61,229 bases of DNA from Calcarisporiella thermophila CBS 279.70 (lineage: Eukaryota > Calcarisporiellomycota), in NCBI RefSeq assembly GCF_041956535.1, contig NW_027192198.1, forward strand, positions 967,109 to 1,028,337. The letters run 5' to 3'. A program made the translations under genes and the position numbers. The first letter of the stretch is position 1. Each line of letters begins with the position of its first letter. This document shows positions 32,922-44,113 of the stretch, piece by piece. The notes under the pieces are model-generated. The model was not told the DNA's origin, did no database searches, and saw only the letters and a list, made by a program, of their open reading frames with translations.

Positions 32922-33912
32922 ACGGCTGTATCAGGTCTGGATCCTGGTAATGGCGATTCCGATTTCCGCATTGTTCAAATCAACCTGTTTCAAAGCATTG
33001 GCTTTTGCTTTTCATTTTCGGAACCTTTTATTACTTTTTTGTTTACGCTTTATTCATATCTCCATTGTATCTGATCATTTGTTCCTATCTTCCATCTGAA
33101 TCATATTTATTTTTTTTTTCCATCGGCATAACTCTCCGGTCGGAAACGCAAACAATAGCAGCGGCTCATCTGTGTGAATCTGGGGGGGTGCTGCCGGCCA
33201 GCCGGCCGGAGGACAGGGGTAGGGCAGAGAAAGGGGAGGGCGGGCGAATGCCATGCAAGACGAGGGCTGCGGCAGGCAGCCTTCAGATGGCAGGCATGGG
33301 TTGGCGGAGAGGATGGATCAGAAAGGTTAGGGGCTGAGTGGGGCAAATGGCTCTCAAACCGAGCTACCAGAAACATTAATAGCTCCCAAGCTGGAAGGCC
33401 GGATTGACTCTCCACGCGCGCATGGAAAAGGAAAGGAGCTGGGCCAACTCCACAGGCCGGGCTACGGAACAGGCTGGGCGAGGGCCCCTCAAACGCTGGT
33501 GGGAGCCCGCGGGCCCGCCGCAGAAACGAGAAACGAGAAACACGGTCCGGCTTTTTATTTCCTTTTCGTAGCGGCCCAAGTGGACGCGGCTTTCAGCGTG
33601 TTTAATTAGTGGGAGCTGGAGGGGAATGAATTTCAGCCAATCGACACCTCGTGACCGCCCACCTTCCCCGCATTTTTTTTTCTGTTCTTTTCAAAAAAAA
33701 AGGTTGACAGACACAATACGAAAACCTTGTGCTCCCCTCCATCACCGGCGCTGCCTTCCCCCCTCTCTCCCCCTCAGCATCTAGCACTTGGGCTCCCAAA
33801 ACAGCAGATCATCTTTCAAGCGCTTTCGATTCTGCATCCCCATCCCCTGCGATCTCTCCTGGCCTTGCTCCTCTTTCTCTGTGTTTCTCCCTCCCCCCTT
33901 CCCTCTACGGCG
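32922..33912. other. intergenic, GC-rich, upstream of the cold-shock gene
   Basis: GC-rich stretches with short palindromic CCGGCCAGCCGGCCGG near 33195. Overlapping open frames on both strands are compositional. The last 100 bp are pyrimidine-rich and likely the leader of the cold-shock gene. Confidence 0.5.
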
Positions 33913-34880
33913 ATGTCTGGGCAGCGGCAGACTGGACGTGTAAAAGTAAGTCCTGATGGCGGGCCAATCCCCGCGATGCTCCCCCCCCCCCCCCGATCAC
34001 GATGGCCCACTCACCTTCTGCCCATCTTCCCCCCTTGCAGTTCTTCAATAGCACAAAGGGCTACGGCTTTATAATCCCGGATAGCCTCTCTGAGACAAAC
34101 GAAGAAGGTTGGCCGCTCTTAAGCCGCTTTTGGATGATGGGCATCATTAACCCTGCTCTCCCCTATGATTAGTGTTTGTACATCACACCGCCATCCACAA
34201 TGCCGGCGGATTCAAGAGTCTAGCTGAGGTAATTGGCCGCCCCCGCCTTCCTCTCTTTTCCTCGCAATCGCCTCTGGATGAACTCACTGACCCTCAATGG
34301 ACGGGCGGGTGATCCCTCCCCACCCCTCTGCTCTCTTCTCTCCTTTTCATCACAGAATGAGCCGGTTGAATTTGAGCTTGTGCGTGGCCCCAAGGGCTAT
34401 CAGGCAACTTACGTGACTGGCCCCAACGGCCAGCCGGTCAAGGGCGATCCTAGTGCAGGGCATCACCGCGCTTCAGCCGGGTAAGTATCCTCGGCATATC
34501 GCGTCTTCCTCTCTCCACCGTCCCGCTCATGCCTTCCTTCTTCTAGCTATGCGGGGTATCTTCCCATGGGCTACGTCTACACAACCAGCTATGCATCACC
34601 CGGCCAGCCAAACTACGGGTACACATTGGCCCCCCCATCCTACATCCCCTACCCCCCCCAATCGCAGCAGCAGCCGCAGCAGTTCGTACAGTATGGGTAC
34701 ATGGGGAATGGCGGAGCCGGCTCGCCCAGCAGCGGTAGCGGAGTGAGCGCAGCCGGTGTCCCAATCAACGGGGTGTCGACCGTTGCGAGCGAGGGCGCGG
34801 CCATTACACAGGCATTCGTGCCATATGTCGTGAGCGGATTTCAACCACAATATCCGTATGGGCAAAGTGGGCCATCGTGA
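33913..34880 (+). CDS. cold-shock-domain (Y-box-like) nucleic-acid-binding protein
   Basis: Five exons: 33913-33945, 34041-34107, 34173-34228, 34356-34480 and 34547-34880 (204 aa). One N-terminal cold-shock domain (residues ~8-88) has both RNA-binding motifs, KGYGFI (RNP1) and VFVHH (RNP2), followed by GGFKSLAENEPVEFELVRGPKGYQA and VTGPNG. The C-terminal ~110 residues are Tyr/Pro/Gly/Gln/Ser-rich and disordered, similar to animal Y-box tails in style only. Such proteins act as RNA chaperones and mRNA-packaging factors. Stand-alone cold-shock proteins are scarce in Dikarya but known from early-diverging fungi. The second intron starts GTTGGC rather than GTA/GTG. Confidence 0.92.
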
Positions 34881-35559
34881 AGCGCTAGCGGTTGGACGAC
34901 TGGGCATAGATGCGTTTTGATATTTGATATTTCTATCGCGTGCTACTTCCTTTTTTTTTCTTTCTTTCTTTCTTCATTTGCCTCGTTAATGTATAACTTT
35001 CTCATGTTTTTTTAGGTATCTTTTAAATTTCTTTAAATTACACTCTTTGGTTCTCTCCTCCTCTTTTCTCCTCCTCTCTTCCCCTCTTTTCCTCTTCTTG
35101 TCCTCCTTCCTTTGCATGTTAAAATGATTCTATTGATTCCTTCTACCTTTTTTATCCTTCCTTCTTCTTCTTCTTCTTCTCTGGATGAGGAGGGCGGGTG
35201 GTGGTCTCCATTGTTTTGTCTTTCTCCACATTTCTATTTTAATTTTTTACTGTTGCTTTTCTTGGAGATTTCGCATGGCTATCTTATACGGGATAAAGGT
35301 GGAAGGAGAGAGAAAATGGAAAATGCTAGTTCTTAATAAACAGTTGAAAGAGAATGCATCCTCTCCCTCCGACTTGGCCATCGGCTCCCCACGGACTAGA
35401 CTGGCCGGCTGGCTGGCTGGCTGAATTTAGCATTTTTAGATACGCCGCGGACGTAGAAATTGACCGCAATCCCTGCTTATTCAAATACCGGGTCGTTTTC
35501 TCTCTTTTGTATTTCTTGCATCGAGCTCCATTCCCCAAGTCACTCCGCTTCTTTGTAGA
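34881..35559. other. intergenic
   Basis: Pyrimidine-rich 3' flank of the cold-shock gene (34950-35180) and 5' flank of CMC4. A GGCT tandem tract lies at about 35403-35421. No gene is supported. Confidence 0.5.
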
Positions 35560-35745
35560 ATGTCCCACCCATGCCACAAGGAGGCCTGCGCGATCCAAAC
35601 CTGCCTGGACAAAAATAACTATCAGGAAGAGCGCTGTCGGGAAGTCATTCAGCGATTGCGCGATTGTTGCGAGAAACTGTTGGCGGAGGGAGGCTCTTCT
35701 CCCAGTTGCCCAGAAAAGAAATACAGGCGGAAAAAACAGCCTTGA
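35560..35745 (+). CDS. CMC4: Cmc4-like twin CX9C protein
   Basis: Single exon, 61 aa. The fingerprint C-HKEACAIQT-C ... C-REVIQRLRD-C gives two CX9C arms, with the extra cysteines characteristic of Cmc4 (CQKEACAIQxC in relatives). These proteins are imported into the mitochondrial intermembrane space by the Mia40 oxidative relay. The precise role of Cmc4 is unsettled, although it has been linked to respiratory-chain assembly. The Lys/Arg-rich C-terminus is typical. The gene overlaps no neighbour and no intron is needed. Confidence 0.88.
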   Translation: MSHPCHKEACAIQTCLDKNNYQEERCREVIQRLRDCCEKLLAEGGSSPSCPEKKYRRKKQP

Positions 35746-36115
35746 TGGGAGGATGGCTGCCCTCCACCTTTCCTTTACTTTTTATGTACCATTGTAGCCG
35801 TACTTCTCCATTGGACAGACAGGTTGAATTCCAACAAAGAATCCTCCCCCTCTCCAATTAAGAATTTGAGCTCTGAACAATCCTACGGGCTGTCTAAGAT
35901 GGCCTTCGGAATCATGTAAAACGAAAATCTGGCCAAGATCCTAGCCGAATTCGCGATGAAGCCCCATGGGTTGCTGAATGTCTCTCGACCTTGACGTCGC
36001 GAAACCATTACATTCTTAAAGTATTCTTATACCAATTGGCCTCGATATAGTAAAGATAGAATGGCACACTCTATCCCAGAACGTGTCTATCCGCCATCGC
36101 CACCACTCAATCCCA
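35746..36115. other. intergenic
   Basis: 3' flank of CMC4 and 5' flank of the next gene. No feature is supported beyond likely untranslated regions. Confidence 0.5.
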
Positions 36116-36715
36116 ATGGGCTACTTTACATTATTTATCGTATTCATTCTAGCTAATCTTCTCCTCCTTCGCAGTGCCTACGCTTTACCGGAACGTCGGG
36201 CCCCCAATAGACCCGCGTTAGCTGGCCGCCAGGTCGAGCCCTCCGAAGAACCGAGACCAACGCCACCCCCCATCTCAACTTCGGATTCGGCCCCCTCCCC
36301 ACCCAGTTCAGAGTTCACTACCCATCAAGAGGCAGCTATCACCACCACTCCATACTTGACCTCTGCGGCAGAGTACTCTCCCCCCACGCCGATGTACTCT
36401 CCCCCCACCCTTCCGCCCCCGCCACCGCCGCCCCTTGACCCAATGCGTCCCTCTGCTCCCTTCTCGCCAAACCCGAAACCCAAATCCTCCCCTGCTCTTG
36501 CGCGACCCTCGGCCAGTGCAACAAGGCAACCTCGATCCACCCAATGGCTCTCGGTGGCTGCATTCAGCTTTGTTCTCATCACGGGGATCGGACTCGTGTT
36601 TCTGATATTTATCGTGGGGACCACCGTGATCGGGATGGGGCGCTACATGTTTGGCTACAACGTTCCGGGCGGCTGGGGGAAGGAGGCAGAGACGTATCAG
36701 CCCTTGGACGATTGA
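36116..36715 (+). CDS. Pro/Ser-rich single-pass membrane protein
   Basis: Single exon, 199 aa from the ATG at 36116. A signal peptide (residues 1-24, ending SAYA) is followed by ~115 residues very rich in Pro, Ser and Thr with a run of eight prolines and YSPPT repeats. A hydrophobic segment (~145-170) and a short C-terminal tail follow. The architecture resembles cell-surface stalk or sensor proteins (as in fungal Wsc/Mid2 types), but there is no recognisable ligand-binding domain, so no function is proposed. Compare the similarly built protein at 59162. Confidence 0.7.
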   Translation: MGYFTLFIVFILANLLLLRSAYALPERRAPNRPALAGRQVEPSEEPRPTPPPISTSDSAPSPPSSEFTTHQEAAITTTPYLTSAAEYSPPTPMYSPPTLPPPPPPPLDPMRPSAPFSPNPKPKSSPALARPSASATRQPRSTQWLSVAAFSFVLITGIGLVFLIFIVGTTVIGMGRYMFGYNVPGGWGKEAETYQPLDD

Positions 36716-37385
36716 AAAGGGTACGGTTGGAGAGATGTATATACACACGCAAGCTAGGTGGTGTGCTTTCTTTTGGTTTTTGTGGGATAGGTCTATTTAA
36801 TCTTTGTAAATCGAGCGCTTACAATAAAATGTATTATTAACTCAATATCATGGACCAAGCCAAATCGCGGCTAACCGGAGCTCTCCATCTGGACCCCTAC
36901 TGGAGGGCTCTCCGGTTGAATTGCTTAGATGTCACTCTTAGTATCCCTTCCCTTTATAAACCCCTCGACTGGAACATATAGGCCATGAAACAGCAGAAAT
37001 AGGGTCTGATTCCAGCGGAAAACGGATGAGAGAATGCCAAAGTGTTCGTAGGGCTCCGAAGGCCTCGTCCGCGAGGACTTGCTCCTTGCGGTCGACCCAG
37101 TCTCTCGCTCTATTTCTAGGAATTGATTCTCTATTCCCTTTTACGGATTTTATCTTGGGATTAACTGAGCTCTTTCCAAAATTTAAAAATAGTAAGGTGC
37201 TTTAGCATTGGGTCATGGTCTTCTAGCTTCTTTATTGCCTCCAAATTGCTTAGCGAGCTCTATTTTATTCTCCTGGATCTCCCCTCTGACAACTAATTCA
37301 TACAAGGACTGATTGCTTGGTGCCCCTCTGAAACGAGGAAAACGGCCTCTCCTTTGCTTTTTATTTACATTCATTTGTCTACACA
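36716..37385. other. intergenic
   Basis: Between the Pro-rich gene and the Kex1-like gene. A polyadenylation-like AATAAAA at 36824 suits the upstream gene. A minus-strand open frame (37213-37491) overlaps the Kex1-like start and is not accepted. Confidence 0.5.
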
Positions 37386-40048
37386 ATGTGGTCATCAGCA
37401 TGGTTAAGCCTGGTGTCCTTGGCGCTGACAGCACTGCATGTGCGCTCGGAACCCAAGATTGCCGATTTGGGTGAGTTCCTTTGAGCTGCATCTTGACGGA
37501 TTCCCCTCTCTGACTTCTCCTTTCTCCAGCGATGGAGGATTACTTCGTGTGGGATCTACCTGTTCCTGAGGCGATGCCTAACTTGACCCACTATGCTGGG
37601 ATGTTTGAGCTGGACCACGAAAAGAGCGCGAACATGTTCTTTTGGCTCTGGCCGAAGCAGAATGAGAGCGGAGCTAACGAGAAGCTAATCGTGTATCTCA
37701 ATGGAGGTGAGTAAGAACTCTGAATTAGTGGTGCCCCACGATGTACTGATAAGTGTGATATTTCCGAATTAGGACCTGGATGGTATGCTATTGTTGATGT
37801 TAATTAATGGTGTATCTATTTCAACTAATGCTCTGTGTTCCCCATTTCGTGCCGTTCAAATTCAAGCTCAAGGTAAAGCAACCATGGAATGTGTTTTTCT
37901 TTTATCTTGGTCACCCATATCCCCTCTCTCTCCACAGTGAAGAGAGCCTCTTCCTAGAGAATGGGCCCATCCGCATGGATCTGAAATACCCGGACACGGT
38001 ACAGCTAAATGAGGCGAGCCTGAACTCCTATGCGAGTGTACTTTACGGTATTATCCACGTTCCACCTGGGCTTATTTGTATCATTACCAGCAGAAAGTTT
38101 AAACTAACCACGTCTTGGATGTGCGTTTTTCATCTTGGATAGTGGATCAGCCGCTAGGCACAGGCTATAGCTATGTGTTAACCGACAGTCTGGACCATAC
38201 CTTGAAGGAGGCAAGCCTATTTAATTTCCAGCCCCCAGCTCACTGGGGTCTCCCTGTGCTATATGATTTAATTTGTTAACATTAGGTGACGGACCACTTC
38301 ATGAAATTCATGGAAAAATTCTTTGCTACCTTTGAGAACTACAAGAATGCCGATGTAGGTTCAGATGCTTATTGAATATTCTATTTTCCTTGGCCCCATT
38401 GAATGACTAAACATGGTCAACGCTTAGCTATATCTTATGGGACGGGGGTTCTCAGGTGTGTATATTTCGTATTTCGCTCACGAGATGCTCGAGCGCAATG
38501 TCAAAGCAAGTCCTCTACGGGTATGAATGAATATCATGACCGACTATTGCCTCTGAGAATGGCGGAGTCAGTTTAATCTAATTTTGCTCTTTTTAAAGTA
38601 TAATCTCCGGGGCATCGCCATCGGTAATGGGTGGATCGACCCGCTGAACCAGTACCGCTCTTATTATGACTATAGTGTGGAGAAGAAATTGCTGGATCAG
38701 GAGGGCCAGGTAATCGTCTTAAAAATCCCCCCCCCCCCCTCCCATCTCTGACATCCCCTCACTGATATATGTGTCATGACTTTCTATAGGAGAGTGCCAA
38801 ACTAGCGGTCGACAAATGTGACCAGGCTCAGCTGGCCAACAATGTGCGGATCCGAACTCCAGTATGCGAACAGCTACTGCAGCTGATATTGGATCATTCC
38901 GTCGTCACGTAAGGCAGCTTGTTGTTTACCGTAGGATGACTTGGTGACTTGGGTTTTAATGATTTCATTTTTCTTGCAGTGAAAATGGTGTGATGAGTTG
39001 TATAGACCAATATGATATTCAGAACAGGGACTCCTATCCAAGATGCGGGTTGGGCGGCCCAGCGGAATCCGCGAATATGACTTCCTACCTGCGAGTAAGC
39101 GGTTTTTTTCTTCTTCAAATATTATAGCCCAGAGGCTTCGTTTATTTTGTTTACGCTAATTATTTTTTAACAAAAAAGATGATCCGTGTGATTCAATCAC
39201 TTCACATTCCCAACGCTCAACTTTTCGGGTGGACTGCCTGCAATGGGCACGTGAGCAACGCACTCGGCTCCGACCCCACTCCTGACGCACCCATTAAGCT
39301 GTTCCCATCGCTTCTTTCGCAAATTCCTGTGCTCCTCTATAGTGGGGCACAGTCCTTAGTCTACAACCACTTGGGCACCGAAGCTTCCATTGCCAATTTG
39401 GAATGGGGTGGTGCAAAGGGGATGGAAGATGCCGAGGAGGAGATCTGGACCATCAACGGAACAAGGGTGGGCACCTGGAAACATGCCAGAAATTTGACCT
39501 ATGCGTTGATAGATCGTGCCGGTTTCTTGGCGGGGCATGGAGAGGGACAGTATGCGGTGCTGAACATGATGAATCGGTTCATGGGAGTGAGCCCAAATTG
39601 GGCGGCGGGATTGCCGGCCACCGTGGGCAATGAGACTCCCCCCGCATCCTCGAGTGGGTACGGATTGGTGGGCGGAGGGTATGTTACCCTTGGGACGGTC
39701 TTGGGCATCGCACTGGCATTTTTGGTGGTAAGCGTGGTCGCCTGGGCCCTTTTGCGGAAGCGCAAGAAGGACAAAGGAAAATTCAAGAGCTTGGCGGAGC
39801 AGGGCTACGAAGATGAGCCCAATGAAATGTACGTGTGGTCACCCCCTTTCTTCCTTTATTCGATCGTTTTTCTTCTCTCCTACTTTCTCGGTATACTTAA
39901 GTGGAATATTTTAATATTTAGGGACGAGCTGGTGATAGACTCCTCCGAGTTCTTTAATGAGGACGAGGACGACATCGAGGAGGCAGAGGATACGGACGAT
40001 GAGCATGGGAGGAGGCATCAGCCTGGTAGCTCGCATTCGCAGGCTTAA
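37386..40048 (+). CDS. KEX1: Kex1-like carboxypeptidase without catalytic triad (probable pseudoenzyme)
   Basis: Thirteen exons: 37386-37470, 37530-37706, 37773-37782 (10 nt), 37867-37872 (6 nt), 37938-38047, 38143-38210, 38286-38354, 38428-38520, 38599-38709, 38790-38908, 38980-39094, 39179-39828 and 39922-40048 (579 aa). Topology is that of Kex1: signal peptide (MWSSAWLSLVSLALTALHVRS), S10 carboxypeptidase domain, transmembrane helix (~489-513), acidic cytosolic tail. NGGPGCSSEE, VDQPLGTGYSYV, IAIGNGWIDPLNQY and GWTACNGHVS are conserved. Yet the nucleophile motif GESYAG reads GRGFSG (Ser to Gly182), the GDxD motif reads SGAQS (Asp to Ala378) and the His motif (ASHMVP in relatives) reads AGFLAG (His to Phe437). 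The frame is intact, so this looks like a maintained non-catalytic Golgi protein. Intron 6 is GC-AG. Confidence 0.88.
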
Positions 40049-40440
40049 AAGTACTTTTTTTTTTTTGCTATTATATCATCTCTAATAGATATCCACCTCA
40101 TTGTCTCTATGTTTTAAATCTTGCCTCTTTCTACTATGGACCTTATGTCCAAACAAAAAATAACATTCTTCGAGCTGTTTTTTATTTTTTTATTTTTTTT
40201 TTCTATTTTGTTACTCTTTTCGAGCTCTCTATGGGATGGCTTTCTTTAAAATAATAGATCTTCATTTACTTTGTGCTGAAAAGTGGTTGGAAGGATTCGA
40301 TGGTGTGCCGTTGATTTTCCTGGGCACTCATTCAAGTTTTGGGGATGAAAGGGAGAAAGCCTCCTCGGTAAAGGGAAAAAAACTAAACTTTTATATTCTT
40401 AAAAGATCAACTACAACACAGCCGGACAAGGGAAAGACGT
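40049..40440. other. convergent 3' flanks
   Basis: The Kex1-like gene (plus) and RPS17 (minus) end toward each other here. T-rich tracts at 40055-40066 and 40180-40203. No other feature is supported. Confidence 0.6.
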
Positions 40441-41201
40441 TTATGCATCGGCCTGCTGAGCACGGCGAGGGCGACGTTCACCGCGGGGGCGGTCAACACG
40501 GCCAGTACCCGAGGCGACGCTAGAGGTGACGACAACCTTGGGGAGCTTCTCAAAGTTGAGCGACTTGAGCAAGTTCTAGATAACACAAAAAGAGGGGTGA
40601 GCCAAACTCAATGTCTTCATGTATCTCTACCACCCGCACTATGGGGGGAGGATCCCACTGTTTGGAATTAGCCTCATACCTGGGTCTCGGGGTCAATCTC
40701 GATGGCCTCAACATCCAAAGCGGACACCTCGGGAACATACTGGTCTTTCCGCTCACGCTCCTCCTCCTGAAGCTTGAAGCTGATGCCTCGCACGGGACCC
40801 TTCTGAATACGCTTCATCAAGTGGGTGGTGAAACCAGCGATCTTGTTGCGCAGACGCTTGGAGGCAATGATGGCGACCTCATCGCAGACACGCTTGTTGG
40901 TCTGGAAGTCGAGGGTGAGGCGAGGGTAGTACTTCTCGATGAGGACACGGGAGGCCTTCTTGACGGTTTTGGTGCGTACACGACCCTATTACAGAGGGAT
41001 GGAAAATGAATCAGTTACGGTGTTTCTCTGATCTCAAGCCTCTGTTTCCATTCCATTGTCCCTCCGTTAAATAGGATGGATTCCCAGCACACCATTCCCA
41101 CCCCTAGTCGTCCAACCCATTCATCCTATATGCCCCTCAACCCATCCATCCATCCCTACACCTCCACAGGCGTTCTCATGCCAAACCAAGCTACTCACCA
41201 T
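40441..41201 (-). CDS. RPS17: 40S ribosomal protein S17 (eS17)
   Basis: Three exons in transcript order: 41201-41199 (the ATG alone), 40985-40680 and 40575-40441 (147 aa). The sequence [24 protein letters not shown]...[23 protein letters not shown]...[37 protein letters not shown] is eS17 throughout, with the usual basic C-terminus. It is part of the small ribosomal subunit head/beak region. An intron directly after the start codon is common in fungal ribosomal-protein genes. The gene shares a 177-bp divergent promoter region with GPN1. Confidence 0.96.
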
Positions 41202-41378
41202 TTTGACGTTCCTATCCGAATGTAATCTTCAAAGTCGGGAAAAGAGGAGGAAACTCACAACGCTCAATTCCCGCTACAAAAATCGATTCCATGGAGCTAA
41301 GCCACCATAATTCCTTCAAAGTGTCAACTCATCGGTGTAAGTGAGCCTAGACTGCCTCGTCCAAGCTATTTTGTCGCT
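41202..41378. promoter_or_regulatory. bidirectional promoter region RPS17/GPN1
   Basis: Only 177 bp separate the two start codons, so both promoters and leaders must fit here. No TATA box is evident. Confidence 0.6.
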
Positions 41379-42961
41379 ATGGATCCCTCAATGCCTAGCC
41401 TAGAAGAGCCCTCCTCTGCGGCCGACCAGCAGCAGAATAAGCAGCCTATTGCACTAATGTGTATTGGAATGGCCGGATCGGGGAAAACTACGTTCATGCA
41501 GGCAAGTGGCAATCTCTTAAGTTTCATGCCATATGCTCTACTCGAGTTAAGGCTAAAATTGCCCTCCTTTTCCCCCTAACATATACACAGCGTCTGAACG
41601 CGCACTTGCACTCGATCGAGAAGCCTCCGTACATTATCAATCTCGATCCTGCCGTAACACACCTCCCTTTCACGGCCAATATCGATATCCGGGACACGGT
41701 GAATTACAAGGAGGTTATGAAAAAGTTTGTATTTTACCTTGGGGAAGGAGGCGTTTCGTGCCATTTACCAGTAAACCTCTTGTTCTGTTTTGTTTTCTCT
41801 AGATATAATCTCGGGCCAAACGGAGGAATCTTGACAAGCTTGAACCTGTTCACGACAAAATTTGATCAAGTCCTCAATTTCGTGGAGAAGCGATCTCCAA
41901 CACTAGAGTAAGTCTCGCCCCCCGTTACGCATACTACTTCCTCCTTCCGGTCATCACCAAATCATATAGCTTATTAACCCTCTTCTCTGCTTGAACCCAT
42001 AGCTACGTCCTGATGGATACACCGGGACAGATCGAGATCTTTACCTGGTCGGCGTCGGGCGCCATCATCACCGATGCAGTTGCTGCCAAATATCCGTCAG
42101 TCATTGCGTACATCGTGGATACCCCTCGAACCACAAGTCCGGTCACCTTCATGAGCAACATGCTCTATGCCTGCAGGTAAATTTTGATAAGATTGCTGTC
42201 GCTTGGCATGGAGGGAACCACTCATCCCATTCCCTGCAGTATTTTGTATAAAACGAAACTCCCGTTTATCCTCGTGTTCAACAAAACTGATGCCCATGTG
42301 CATGACTTTGCGATTGAGTGGATGAAGGACTTTGAATCTTTCCAGCAAGCCCTGAAAAGCGATGGCTCATACATGTCGAGTTTGATGAACTCGATGAGCT
42401 TGATGCTGGAAGAATTCTACAACCATTTGCGGGTGGTGGGCGTGTCTGCCATCACTGGAGAAGGGATGGACGAGTTTTTGGCAGCGGTGGACGAGGCCGT
42501 GAAGGAATACGAGACGGAATATAAACCAGAGCTTGAGCGGCTGTTGAGGGAAAGGGTAAGTGTGTGGAGTCAAAATTTATACTGGAAAGCCTCCATTGCT
42601 CACAGGGAGCTTGTTGCTGCTGAGTTTGTAGAAAGAGCGTGAGCAAGAAAAGAAACAGGAGCAGCTCAATCGACTTATGAACGACCTTGAGGTGAACGAG
42701 GGCAAGGAGGTGACGGGCAGCTACAAAGATGAGGAGGCGGACGAAGAGCAAGAGGATGACGATGACGACGATGATTACGAAGACGACAACGAGGACATCG
42801 GCGTATATAGTTCGTCTAGGACACCTACGGCGCGCGTACACAGAGAGCCGCCTCCAAATTTTGCAGAGAATGAACGCTCCTTCCAAAGCTGGATGAACCA
42901 AGTGCGAGTGGGCGCGGGAGTCGACCCGGTGGAAGTGGTGAAGAAGGAGCAAAAAGAATAA
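41379..42961 (+). CDS. GPN1: GPN-loop GTPase 1 (Npa3)
   Basis: Six exons: 41379-41501, 41591-41724, 41803-41907, 42003-42176, 42240-42555 and 42632-42961 (393 aa). Motifs: P-loop [16 protein letters not shown], the defining Gly-Pro-Asn loop in [25 protein letters not shown] (switch II), and [11 protein letters not shown] (base recognition). The C-terminal ~100 residues are Glu/Asp/Lys-rich. GPN1/Npa3 acts in assembly and nuclear import of RNA polymerase II. Intron 1 has a GC donor (CAG|GCAAGT) and joins in phase. Intron 2 starts GTTTGT. Confidence 0.95.
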
Positions 42962-43170
42962 AAAAAAACAACCAACCAAATTATGTTCATTTAATTCTTT
43001 CATGTAATTTCATATCTTTTTATCCTCTTGATAGATTTTTTTTGCGAAAAAATTTTTATCCTTTTCTTTATTATCACACTATAAAACAAAGCAGAAGAAG
43101 AAGTAAAAAAATAGAGAAAAACGGGAATGATACTAAAACTGTGGATGCTGAAACCTCGCTCTAAAATTGA

Positions 43171-43948
43171 CTAATCTTCCCCGACTGGCACCTCCTCTTC
43201 CAAATAACGGAGCAGCCGCACTCGAACCTCTGTCGCATCGTCTCCGCGCAGAGTATCGCTCACAAAGTTGACTTCGACTTGCATTTGAACCTATCCGACC
43301 CCGAGTCAACATCGAGCCTCTTCTTCAAGTGAAAATCCAACAAGTCCTTACCATTTCAAGGGCCCCTCTTAGGACCCCGCACAGCACATTCGAGTACCAT
43401 AGTCCTTGCGCTACAGCATCCTCAGGCAACTCCACAAATTCTGCCAACGGATTCTCCTCAAACACAAGAGAAAATTCCTTGCCATCCTGTGACCAGTTGG
43501 TGATATTGGGGGTGATGTTTAGGAAGATTTTGAAGCCAACTTTAGAAATCACTTCTGCAGCGTCGCGAAAATCTGAGCAGCGGCCGATGTTGGCTCGAGC
43601 CAGGAAATCTTCAATTAGGCGAACCCCAATATTGTAACCCCTTTAGGCGAGAGAGTTCGATTGTTAGATGACCAGTGGGAATGATAATCATAATTAGGAT
43701 GGACATACATCTTTTCAAGCTGTTTGTTTACTTCTATATAATCTTCGTAGTCTTTTAAAAGCTGGATGACCAGTGACCCATAGGTGAGCGTAAAAAGCTC
43801 GGCATTCTAATTTAAAGAATTGGCTGGATGAGCATGGTGTCCGCTATTACCAAGAAAGATAAATATAAATATCATTTACAATCTTCTCCACCCGATTCTT
43901 CCATGCATCTTCCCCCAACGCCTTATACTGTTTTGCTGCATATGACAT
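43171..43948 (-). CDS. BET3: TRAPP complex subunit Bet3
   Basis: Four exons in transcript order: 43948-43880, 43806-43709, 43640-43352 and 43290-43171 (191 aa). It runs collinear with Bet3/TRAPPC3: [90 protein letters not shown] and a final [16 protein letters not shown]. Bet3 is a core subunit of the TRAPP complexes, which activate Ypt1/Rab1 at the ER-Golgi interface. The gene is convergent with GPN1, with 209 bp between stop codons. Confidence 0.95.
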
Positions 43949-44113
43949 GGCTGTGATGGTGGTTTACACTAGGTAGAAAGGACGCGACCCGAGATTAAGT
44001 GCCTTGTGCGTGACGAAACTAGCAAGCAGTCACATTATTCTCGCATTTTATTTCATAACGCGTGCATACTCTGAAAAGATTAGCTCGCCCAACCTACAGC
44101 ATAACTACGAATA

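Noticed and set aside
35354-35861. Longer frames overlapping CMC4
   Set aside because: Only the 61-codon frame from 35560 carries the twin CX9C pattern; the others are frame shadows.
37386-40048. Kex1-like gene as an ordinary decaying pseudogene
   Set aside because: No stop or frameshift in 13 exons, structural motifs and topology conserved; loss is restricted to catalytic positions.
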